Positions 8,020 to 14,040 of a stretch of DNA of 23,085 nt are shown piece after piece. Location of the stretch: contig DAYJ01000041.1 of the NCBI GenBank assembly GCA_002506875.1, positions 1 to 23,085 of the forward strand. Reading direction: 5' to 3'. The translations under genes and the position numbers were made by a program. The notes beneath the pieces are model-generated. The model ran no database searches. It was not told the origin of the DNA and saw only the letters and a program-made list of their open reading frames with translations. Position 1 is the first letter of the stretch, and each line of letters begins with the position of its first letter. Origin of the DNA: Euryarchaeota archaeon UBA40. Its GTDB lineage: Archaea; Thermoplasmatota; Poseidoniia; Poseidoniales; Thalassarchaeaceae.

Positions 8020-9993
8020 GTGACTAACCATCGTGGTGCTATTCTAGTCGTGGCGATATTCTTGCTGCTTTCTCTTCAAACGATGTCATCCCCAGCGGCC
8101 GCAGAGGTAACATCCGATTCTATCGATTGTGTCTCTGAGGTTGTTAACGCGGGCCAGGAGATTAACTGTAATATCGACCTTAGTGCAATGCCTGGTGCTT
8201 CATCGCTTCGTTTTGAGTATCTAATAGATGGGGGGCCAAATCCGGCTAAGGCATCGGTTCTCAATGTGGGTTTACAACATAGTTGCGGAATTCTAGAGAA
8301 CGGTTCAGCAATATGTTGGGGTAGTGATCCACACGGCCAGTTAGGGGATGGAGGAAGTTCTACGAAATATGTCCGTCCAACAAATCACATCACGTCTCCT
8401 GATGGGTCTCCATTCAAGTCTATATTCGCTAAATATCATCGTACCTGTGCTCTGACTTTTGAAGGCAATCTGTATTGTTGGGGGTACAATCCTAATGGGG
8501 AATCTGGAGATGGTACGACGAATACCTACAAGTCCCCCACAGTATCAGTCAAGATTCCCACTAACCGCACGGTTGAAACTGTTGGAATGGGGCGTAGTCA
8601 CACTTGTGCCATTCTAGATGATTCATCACTGATGTGTTGGGGTTCAGATTCATGGGGTATTCTTGGAAATGGTGATGGTGAGACGTCCTCCCAGTATGAG
8701 CCAGTTCAGGCGGCAGTTCCAGATGGTAGGACCGTGAAATCAGTAGGTGGAGGGCAGACAAATACCTGTATTCTTCTTACAGATGGTGGCGTTATGTGCT
8801 GGGGGAAAGACCATGTTGGTCAGAATGGTGATGGGGGCACTTCATCAGCTACACATTCAGCCTCATCCAATGTTGCATTACCTGACGGTAGAGCCGCAGT
8901 TCACTTGGTTGTAGGAGATTTCCATTCATGTGTTATTCTTGACAACGGACAGGTGTCCTGTTGGGGATATAACACGGATGGAATGCTTGGAGACAATACT
9001 ACTACCAGTTCTATCACCCCGGTAATCTCACATCTCCCAAATGGATCTGTTGCAGTAGATTTGGCTGTTGGTATTTATCATTCATGTGCAGTAATAGAAA
9101 ATGGTTCAGTGTATTGTTGGGGGCACAATAACAAGGGCCGATTAGGAGTAGGTTTTACTGGCGGGGAATTACATACTCCTCAGCATGTAGTTGGTGCGAC
9201 AGATGTCGTAGCAATCGACGCTGATGAGTGGCATACCTGTGCATTGAATAGAAATGGAACAATACTCTGTTGGGGCTACAATAAGCAAGGCCAACTAGGA
9301 TTAGGCCATTCTGGTGATCGAAATACTCCACACGAATTGGATTGGTCATCAGCTCCATTTGCGGCTCCCTCTGGGGCGGCTCCAACTTCTATATGGATAG
9401 AGGATAGTTTGCGAGGTCAAATGCAAAAGGGAGATAGTAATGTCTGGAATCTTAGCCTTCATCTTCCTGAAGAAACACCGCTTGGAATCTATGGCCTTGA
9501 ACTCAATCTCATGATGATTGATGGTACTCGTTCAACAATCTCCATGAATCAAGTCATCGAAATTATCGGCGTAGATTCGGATCGTGATGGTGTTGTAGAT
9601 GCAGAGGATGCTTTCCCAGATAACCCTGATGAAAATTCGGATCGCGATGGTGATGGAGTTGGTGACAATTCTGATGTATTCCCTGATGATTCAACTGAGG
9701 CCTTGGATGGCGATGGGGACGGCGTAGGAGATAATATCGATGCGTTCCCAATCGATCCTACTGAATGGAAGGATTCCGATTCCGATGGTGTAGGAGACGG
9801 GGCAGATTTCTACCCCTATGATGCAAGTAAATCCAATTCACCCACTACCTGGATGATTCTAGCACCTGTGGGGGCACTTCTTTCCCTTCTTTTCCTAGTC
9901 ATGTTCATTCGAGTATGGACTCGAAATGCTTCGGATGGCGAAGCGCCTACTCGGAAGTTCCGTGGACGGAAAAATCCTGATCGCAAGTTCTGA
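8020..9993 (+). CDS. Secreted, membrane-anchored RCC1-repeat protein with calcium-binding TSP3-like repeats
   Basis: The 657-residue protein begins at a GTG; an in-frame stop at 7993 leaves no earlier start. Residues 1 to about 28 form a signal peptide (AILVVAIFLLLSLQ, then SSPAAA). Residues about 87-430 hold seven RCC1-type repeats, each ending in a form of CWGxxxxGxLGxG with a second Cys about 11 residues earlier, so each blade probably carries a disulfide. Seven repeats fit one complete seven-bladed propeller. Residues about 520-605 hold four thrombospondin type-3-like units (DSDRDGVVDAEDAFP, DGDGDGVGDNIDAFP) expected to bind calcium. A membrane segment at about 609-630 and a basic tail anchor it in the membrane. 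It is inferred to act at the cell surface in adhesion or binding of polymers or partners; no catalytic site is seen. Confidence 0.88.
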   Translation: MTNHRGAILVVAIFLLLSLQTMSSPAAAEVTSDSIDCVSEVVNAGQEINCNIDLSAMPGASSLRFEYLIDGGPNPAKASVLNVGLQHSCGILENGSAICWGSDPHGQLGDGGSSTKYVRPTNHITSPDGSPFKSIFAKYHRTCALTFEGNLYCWGYNPNGESGDGTTNTYKSPTVSVKIPTNRTVETVGMGRSHTCAILDDSSLMCWGSDSWGILGNGDGETSSQYEPVQAAVPDGRTVKSVGGGQTNTCILLTDGGVMCWGKDHVGQNGDGGTSSATHSASSNVALPDGRAAVHLVVGDFHSCVILDNGQVSCWGYNTDGMLGDNTTTSSITPVISHLPNGSVAVDLAVGIYHSCAVIENGSVYCWGHNNKGRLGVGFTGGELHTPQHVVGATDVVAIDADEWHTCALNRNGTILCWGYNKQGQLGLGHSGDRNTPHELDWSSAPFAAPSGAAPTSIWIEDSLRGQMQKGDSNVWNLSLHLPEETPLGIYGLELNLMMIDGTRSTISMNQVIEIIGVDSDRDGVVDAEDAFPDNPDENSDRDGDGVGDNSDVFPDDSTEALDGDGDGVGDNIDAFPIDPTEWKDSDSDGVGDGADFYPYDASKSNSPTTWMILAPVGALLSLLFLVMFIRVWTRNASDGEAPTRKFRGRKNPDRKF

Positions 9994-9999
9994 GATTAA

Positions 10000-10425
10000 T
10001 CACTGCTCTCGTCCTAATATTAGCAGAGGGTCCTCTTCTTCATCCATCGATGCTGTAAGGGTGGCAAGTACATACCCTAATACAATCATCACTCCTGTAG
10101 CTAATCCAGCCCAACGGATTGTCAGTCCTCCAAGTACGTCCTCCGTTGGTATCTCGCCGATGATAGCCAAGATGCCTAGAGTAGAGAGTGAGAGGAAAAG
10201 TAGCCCTCCAACCTGTAACCATGGGGCTCGGCCCCTCCCGAGGAGGCCAAGCATCGATCCAGCGATAATCATCCAGGCGATCATGGCCGTCCAAAGTGCT
10301 TGCATGAGGATTGAGCGAAGTCTGTCTTCTATCGCTGGTGATTCCTCACCTTCAATCATCATGAGGGCGATAATGACGGCTGTTGCAGTACCGATTCCAG
10401 CTCCAGACAATCTTCTGAGGCTCAT
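10000..10425 (-). CDS. Small membrane protein of unknown function, 141 aa
   Basis: I do not recognise this family. Four hydrophobic segments are visible at about residues 12-24, 42-62, 72-90 and 100-122. The C-terminus is acidic (MDEEEDPL) and probably cytoplasmic. Its ATG overlaps the stop codon of the upstream membrane protein (TGA at 10422-10424 within ATGA), so the two should be translated together and may form a complex. It ends seven bases from the end of the convergent RCC1-repeat gene. No motif suggests transport or catalysis. Confidence 0.75.
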   Translation of the reverse strand: MSLRRLSGAGIGTATAVIIALMMIEGEESPAIEDRLRSILMQALWTAMIAWMIIAGSMLGLLGRGRAPWLQVGGLLFLSLSTLGILAIIGEIPTEDVLGGLTIRWAGLATGVMIVLGYVLATLTASMDEEEDPLLILGREQ

Positions 10426-11183
10426 TCTTGCTCACTCCTGACGTTTGCTTGGATGAGTTGTTCCATTCGTTCGATTTCCCCTTTACTCAAGGGAGGAGAG
10501 GTTCTCGGAACAACTGCTTTGGATTCAATCTGTACCATCAGTCCAATTGCCAATATCGCTGCGATGAGAAGGCCGAATGTACTTCCAATTGCAGTAGTTA
10601 ACGCCTCGCTGAGATCAGTCTTGGTGATGATACTTGATTCAATCAAGAGTAATGCTCCTATGAGGCCGAGAGATGTAGTTAGGATTAGGCCAATTAGTGC
10701 TATCCAGCGTTGGTCTCCATACAACCATACGATCACCGCTCCGAATAGAGAAGCTGTGATGAGGCCGACTATACCGGAGGCTGCGTACGAATCCCATCCA
10801 TTGGGCGTCGTGAATGGACTCCATTCCGGATCTATCGTCAGGATGCCTCCGAGTGTAACTGCGGAGATCATGAGTAAGCCACCTGTAGTTCTCCAACCTC
10901 TTGGTACTGGACCAACAGGGGTGACTCCGCCAAATACCATCAGATATATCCCGATACAGAGAATTCCAACAATCCCAACCACGTACAGTCCGATCTCTGC
11001 GATGCCTCCGACTTGCCCTCCGGCGGAATTGGTTGCTGTCAGCCCCAATCCAATTAGGACTAGGATGGAGAGGGGAATGAATGCACGCCGTTGTATACTC
11101 TCTGAGCGATGAGTCCAGAGTGTCAGGATGCTAGGGAGTCCAACGAAGAGGAGCATCCAGAAAACCGCCGAGGGGGTATCCAT
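10422..11183 (-). CDS. Multi-pass membrane protein of unknown function, about 253 aa
   Basis: This is an unrecognised integral membrane protein with about seven hydrophobic segments rich in Gly, Ile and Leu and a basic/acidic C-terminal tail (SKGEIERMEQLIQANVRSEQE) likely to be cytoplasmic. The ATG at 11183 (MDTPSAVFW) is taken as start; an in-frame TTG at 11210 would add nine residues. No clear ribosome-binding site decides. It overlaps the next gene by four bases, giving a two-gene unit of membrane proteins. It is divergent from the ribosomal protein L44e gene across about 140 bases. Confidence 0.72.
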   Translation of the reverse strand: MDTPSAVFWMLLFVGLPSILTLWTHRSESIQRRAFIPLSILVLIGLGLTATNSAGGQVGGIAEIGLYVVGIVGILCIGIYLMVFGGVTPVGPVPRGWRTTGGLLMISAVTLGGILTIDPEWSPFTTPNGWDSYAASGIVGLITASLFGAVIVWLYGDQRWIALIGLILTTSLGLIGALLLIESSIITKTDLSEALTTAIGSTFGLLIAAILAIGLMVQIESKAVVPRTSPPLSKGEIERMEQLIQANVRSEQE

Positions 11184-11245
11184 GATGTTGGATACAATGG
11201 AACAAAGCAATGAACGTTGATGCCTTCAGAGGGTGTAGAGTGTGT

Positions 11246-11273
11246 GCAATAGCATTGCGACACTTCGCGACAC
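11246..11273. repeat. Short repeats in the L44e upstream region
   Basis: Two small elements adjoin. GCAAT-AGC-ATTGC (11246-11258) is a five-base inverted repeat. GCGACAC occurs twice (11257-11263 and 11267-11273), ten bases apart, about one helical turn. They lie 50-75 bases before the L44e start, where a regulator or the transcription machinery could bind. Both are short and may be chance. Confidence 0.3.
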
Positions 11274-11310
11274 GCTCAAATAGGGGCCGATGGTCGCCGA
11301 GACGCTACAG

Positions 11311-11315
11311 AGGTG
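11311..11315 (+). promoter_or_regulatory. Shine-Dalgarno site deciding the L44e start
   Basis: AGGTG stands six bases before the ATG at 11322. The GTG at 11313 in the same frame lies inside this site, so it is unlikely to be the real start. Confidence 0.6.
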
Positions 11316-11321
11316 AAACGC

Positions 11322-11606
11322 ATGGTGAAGATGCCCCGGAAGGTCAAGCGGTACAGTCCTTCCGCTGGCCGTCATACCGAGCACACCGTCGAGCGCGTCA
11401 AGAAGCGCCGAGCCTCTGAGCTAAAGTGGGGGCAACGTCGTTTCCGGCGTGTTACCGCTGGTTACCGTGGTTTCCCACGTCCTAAGCCAGAAGGTCGCGA
11501 GAAGCCTACAAAGCGAATTAATCTCATCTTCCGCTGCACTGAGACTGGAAAGGCTCACTCTCCAGCAGGTCAGCGGGCTAAGAAGTTCGAATTAGTGGAT
11601 AAGTGA
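11322..11606 (+). CDS. rpl44e: 50S ribosomal protein L44e, zinc ligands mostly lost
   Basis: This 94-residue basic protein of family eL42 binds near the ribosomal E site. Landmarks are MPRKVKRY, GRHTEHTVERVKK and the C-terminal GQRAKKFEL. In most archaeal and eukaryotic members two CxxC pairs bind zinc. Here the first pair is Ser12 and Ala15 (YSPSAGRHTEH, where YCPYC is usual) and the second is Cys72 and Thr75 (CTETGK, where CTxCGK is usual). Three of four ligands are gone, so zinc binding is very unlikely, although the length and the rest of the sequence are normal. It heads the cluster L44e, S27e, aIF2-alpha, Nop10, PAC2, whose order is conserved in archaea. Confidence 0.93.
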   Translation: MVKMPRKVKRYSPSAGRHTEHTVERVKKRRASELKWGQRRFRRVTAGYRGFPRPKPEGREKPTKRINLIFRCTETGKAHSPAGQRAKKFELVDK

Positions 11607-11611
11607 GGGTG
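11605..11611 (+). promoter_or_regulatory. Shine-Dalgarno site deciding the S27e start
   Basis: GAGGGTG overlaps the L44e stop codon and precedes the ATG at 11618 by six bases. It favours this ATG over the in-frame GTG at 11603 and implies coupled translation with L44e. Confidence 0.55.
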
Positions 11612-11617
11612 TCAAAC

Positions 11618-11788
11618 ATGGTCGGTCGTTTCCTTCGAGTTACCTGTAAGGACTGTGGTAACGAGACCGTCATTTTTGAGCGGGCATCCACAGCTATCGA
11701 CTGTGGCGTCTGTGGCGCTGTCCTTGCACAGCCCGCTGGCGGTAAGGCCAAGCTTGTCGGCTGTGAGATTCAAGAAGCCCTCGAGTGA
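11618..11788 (+). CDS. rps27e: 30S ribosomal protein S27e
   Basis: This 56-residue small-subunit protein (eS27) starts MVGRFLRVTCKDCGNETVIF. Its zinc ribbon is intact with Cys10, Cys13, Cys29 and Cys32 (CKDCG and CGVCG). Length is close to the usual 55-65 residues. It follows L44e after 11 bases and precedes aIF2-alpha by 15, as in many archaeal genomes, so it is part of the translation operon. The retained zinc site contrasts with the adjacent L44e. Confidence 0.95.
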   Translation: MVGRFLRVTCKDCGNETVIFERASTAIDCGVCGAVLAQPAGGKAKLVGCEIQEALE

Positions 11789-11803
11789 TCGGGGGCGTCC
11801 AAG

Positions 11804-12592
11804 TTGTCTTCCGAAATTGAGTATCCTGAAGAAGGCGAGTTCGTAGTAGTCACTGTTCAAGGAATTGAGAAGAACGGAGCATATCTCTCCCTTCAGGGAT
11901 ACTCTGACGATATCAGGGCCTTCGTCTTCATTGGTGAGGTCAGTTCGGGCTGGGTTGCTCGTGTTCGAGATCATCTTCGAGAGGGACAGAGAACCGTTGC
12001 TCGCGTCACTAGGGTCAAAAAAGATCGGCGTAGTGTTGATGTCTCGATTAAGTCCGTCTCCGATGAGCGTAGACGTGAGACGCTCCAAGATTGGAAGAAT
12101 GAGCAGCGAGCTAGCCAGTTGCTACGGATTATCTCCGAGCGCGCAGGATGGTCAGATAGTGATTATGAGTCCATAGGTCTCCAGTTATCGGAGACATTTG
12201 GTGGCCTCTATGGTGCTTTTGAGGCTGCGGCGGCGGCACCTGAATCTCTTGCAGAGTTTGGGTTTGAGGGCGATTGGATACCAATGCTCGTTGAGACTGC
12301 CCTTGAGAATATCGTTCCAGCAAGCGTCATCATTCGTGGCCGCTTCCATATCGAGGTGTGGTCAGACAAGGGAGTTGAGGTCATTCAAATCGCTCTTGGT
12401 GCGGCTGAAGATGTTGCAGAGGGTATGGAGGAGGTGCAGGTCGATTGCTACTATGATGGGGCACCCGAGTATAGGATTGAGGTAGTGGCGCCTGATTACA
12501 AGTCAGCAGAGAAAGCTTACGAAGACGCCAGAGAGGCAGTTTCATCTCACATTAAGAAGGCAGGCGGCCACTTTGAACTTCATCGAGAGTAA
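11804..12592 (+). CDS. eif2a: Translation initiation factor 2 subunit alpha (aIF2-alpha)
   Basis: This 262-residue subunit joins aIF2-gamma in the factor that brings initiator tRNA to the ribosome. An S1-type OB domain fills about residues 8-88 (GEFVVVTVQGIEKNGAYLSL, FVFIGEVSSGWV, VTRVKKDRRSVDVSIK). A helical domain follows (about 90-170), then the alpha/beta domain that binds aIF2-gamma, ending in the typical KKAGGHFELHRE. It starts at a TTG: the frame has a stop at 11786 and no ATG or GTG between that stop and the conserved S1 core. No strong Shine-Dalgarno site is visible (GGGGGCG only), so translation probably relies on coupling to S27e. Confidence 0.95.
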   Translation: MSSEIEYPEEGEFVVVTVQGIEKNGAYLSLQGYSDDIRAFVFIGEVSSGWVARVRDHLREGQRTVARVTRVKKDRRSVDVSIKSVSDERRRETLQDWKNEQRASQLLRIISERAGWSDSDYESIGLQLSETFGGLYGAFEAAAAAPESLAEFGFEGDWIPMLVETALENIVPASVIIRGRFHIEVWSDKGVEVIQIALGAAEDVAEGMEEVQVDCYYDGAPEYRIEVVAPDYKSAEKAYEDAREAVSSHIKKAGGHFELHRE

Positions 12593-12653
12593 GGCTTGTT
12601 TGACTTCTCTTTCCGGATGCTTCTTGAACCCGGTCGCTAGCACTAGGGGGTAT

Positions 12654-12660
12654 AGGTGAT
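12654..12660 (+). promoter_or_regulatory. Shine-Dalgarno site of nop10
   Basis: AGGTGAT lies six bases before the nop10 ATG at 12667, in the 74-base gap after aIF2-alpha. Nothing else is evident in that gap. Confidence 0.6.
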
Positions 12661-12666
12661 TCAGCA

Positions 12667-12882
12667 ATGGCTCGAAGTCGACTCCAGAAGTGCCAATCTT
12701 GTGGTCAATACGGCTTAGGAAAGGAATGCAATGAATGCGGAGGACCTATGCTTGCCGCTGCCCCCATCAAGTTCTCTCCTGAGGATAAGCAGGGTGAACG
12801 TCGTAGAGAGAGGAAACAAGTTGGTAAGGGTGAATGGTCTACTGTTCTACCTACCCTTGATCCTCGAGGTGAAGAGGAATGA
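12667..12882 (+). CDS. nop10: Nop10, H/ACA ribonucleoprotein subunit
   Basis: Nop10 is a small partner of the pseudouridine synthase Cbf5 in the H/ACA guide-RNP that modifies rRNA. The 71-residue protein has a zinc ribbon with Cys9, Cys12, Cys21 and Cys24 (CQSCGQYGLGKECNECG), followed by the conserved linker AAPIKFSPEDK that wraps along Cbf5. The C-terminal tail (VGKGEWSTVLPTLDPRGEEE) is a little longer than the usual 55-60 residue archaeal form. Its stop overlaps the start of the PAC2-family gene by four bases (ATGA), showing translational coupling. The position after aIF2-alpha is conserved. Confidence 0.94.
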   Translation: MARSRLQKCQSCGQYGLGKECNECGGPMLAAAPIKFSPEDKQGERRRERKQVGKGEWSTVLPTLDPRGEEE

Positions 12883-13640
12883 ATCGCTCCATCACACATT
12901 GGTGCGGTGATTCAGATGAAATACCTCAAGAGATGGTCATTCTCCTTGCACTCCCTGGGGTGGGAAATGTTGGCAAAGTTCTAGCCGATGCCATTATCGA
13001 AGAACACAAAAGTGATCTAATCGCTTGGATTATGCATCCTGATTTACCTCCACATGCAACCTTAGTTGATGGGTTACTGCGGCCACCTCGTATCGAGATC
13101 CATCTTGTCCAACTTCCTGTAGGTCTTCCTTTGCTGATTGTTACGGGAGATGCTCAGCCATTGACACCTGCTGGCCAGTTTGAACTTTCTACTCGGTTGC
13201 TAGAGATGTTCGCAGAAGCGAAGTCGGAGATCATGTTCATTCTCGCTGGATTGGCAGCAGAGGTTGAGGACGATTCTGTTCATCTTGTTTGTTCAGATGA
13301 AGACACTAGAGATGCATTCGCAGCACGCGGTATTGAGGCATCCACTGAGGCACCTGAAGCAGGTATGATTGGGATGGCTGGTCTTCTAGCAAGCATGGCA
13401 CCGATGCATTCACTCGCATCAGCTTGTATTGTAGCAGAGACTCTTGGTTCAACTGTGGATGTGATTACAGGTCAGCGCATAGCAAACTGGATTGAGCAAC
13501 GTCTTGGGATACCTCTAGCCATTAGTGTTGATACCACTGAAAAGACCGCCGAGCGAATCAGAAAGGAGATTGCGATGGACACCAGTGAACTCGATCGTTT
13601 GCTTGAATCCTCAGAGCCATCACCGGAATTCTACGTCTGA
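12879..13640 (+). CDS. PAC2-family proteasome assembly chaperone-like protein
   Basis: This 253-residue protein belongs to the archaeal PAC2 / COG2047 family. Signatures are LLALPGVGNVGKVLADAII near the N-terminus, the segment PPRIEIHLVQLPVGLPLLIVTGDAQPL and GMIGMAGLLASMAP in the middle. Archaeal relatives (PbaB-type proteins) assist or bind the 20S proteasome; that role here is inferred from family membership. The C-terminal half continues with a helix-rich region typical of the family. It ends SPEFYV: a hydrophobic-aromatic-aliphatic tail like the HbYX motif (here F-Y-V) that lets PbaB and proteasomal ATPases dock into the 20S core. The gene overlaps nop10 by four bases and has a GAGGTG site at 12865-12870. 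Confidence 0.88.
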   Translation: MNRSITHWCGDSDEIPQEMVILLALPGVGNVGKVLADAIIEEHKSDLIAWIMHPDLPPHATLVDGLLRPPRIEIHLVQLPVGLPLLIVTGDAQPLTPAGQFELSTRLLEMFAEAKSEIMFILAGLAAEVEDDSVHLVCSDEDTRDAFAARGIEASTEAPEAGMIGMAGLLASMAPMHSLASACIVAETLGSTVDVITGQRIANWIEQRLGIPLAISVDTTEKTAERIRKEIAMDTSELDRLLESSEPSPEFYV

Positions 13641-13841
13641 TTAACCACCTGAAGATACTATAATTGTCTCAAGATTGATTGATTCGTTGATTTTGGTAGA
13701 ACTCGGAAGGATTCGTCCATCATACGTTACGAGAACAGTACTAGGCAAGATGCCCGCTGAGTCGAGAATTTGTTGGACTGAGGAGCCTGGTTCTACATCG
13801 ACTTCGTGCACCTTGCCTTCTACATTCAGTGAGATACGCAT
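13641..13841 (-). CDS. SAMP-like ubiquitin-fold protein with C-terminal Gly-Gly
   Basis: This 66-residue protein has the length and pattern of the beta-grasp family (SAMP/MoaD/ThiS): MRISLNVEGKVHEVDVEPGS, a helix near SVQQILDSAGI, then VTYDGRILPSSTKIN, and the tail IIVSSGG. The terminal Gly-Gly is what E1-like enzymes adenylate in archaeal protein modification or sulfur transfer. It could be a protein modifier (SAMP) or a sulfur carrier for tRNA thiolation or molybdopterin; sequence alone cannot decide, although the residues VTYDGRILP resemble the ThiS/SAMP2-type carriers of tRNA thiolation. Its stop codon abuts, with no spare base, the stop of the convergent PAC2-family gene. Confidence 0.85.
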   Translation of the reverse strand: MRISLNVEGKVHEVDVEPGSSVQQILDSAGILPSTVLVTYDGRILPSSTKINESINLETIIVSSGG

Positions 13842-13900
13842 GTTTCGTCGAATCCATTCTGGGCTTCATGCTTTGCGATTGACAATTAAGTCAGGGAGTG

Positions 13901-13908
13901 CTTATGAC
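13901..13908 (+). promoter_or_regulatory. Possible TATA-like box for tRNA-Ser
   Basis: CTTATGAC lies about 25-32 bases before the mature 5' end of the tRNA, the right distance for an archaeal TATA box. The match is weak, and the rest of the 91-base gap shows no other signal. Confidence 0.25.
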
Positions 13909-13932
13909 CGGGGGGCAATTCGCCGACACACA

Positions 13933-14015
13933 GCCGAGATCGCATAGCCCGGTATTGCGGTGGATTCGAAATCCACTGTCCCATGGACGCGGGGGTTCAA
14001 ATCCCTCTCTCGGCG
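13933..14015 (+). tRNA. tRNA-Ser (anticodon CGA)
   Basis: I folded this by eye. The acceptor stem GCCGAGA (13933-13939) pairs perfectly with TCTCGGC (14008-14014). The D arm has GCA/TGC with a GG-containing loop. The anticodon stem GTGGA/TCCAC (13960-13964, 13972-13976) encloses loop TTCGAAA, giving anticodon CGA, which reads UCG. A long variable arm GTCC-CAT-GGAC is the class II mark of tRNA-Ser. The T arm is GGGGG-TTCAAAT-CCCTC. The discriminator is G14015, as expected for Ser. The following bases are CC then T, so the 3' CCA must be completed by the tRNA nucleotidyltransferase. No intron is present. Position 9 is C, where a purine is more usual. Confidence 0.93.
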
Positions 14016-14040
14016 CCTTATTTGTCCGGAGTATTCTATT

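Noticed and set aside
8280..9310. A tandem DNA repeat or satellite within the RCC1-repeat gene.
   Set aside because: The repetition is in the protein (seven diverged RCC1 units); at the DNA level the copies are too different to count as a recent repeat array.
14016..14040. A terminator hairpin between the tRNA and the convergent nuclease gene.
   Set aside because: Only short T runs (TTATTT) are present and no stem of useful length is seen.
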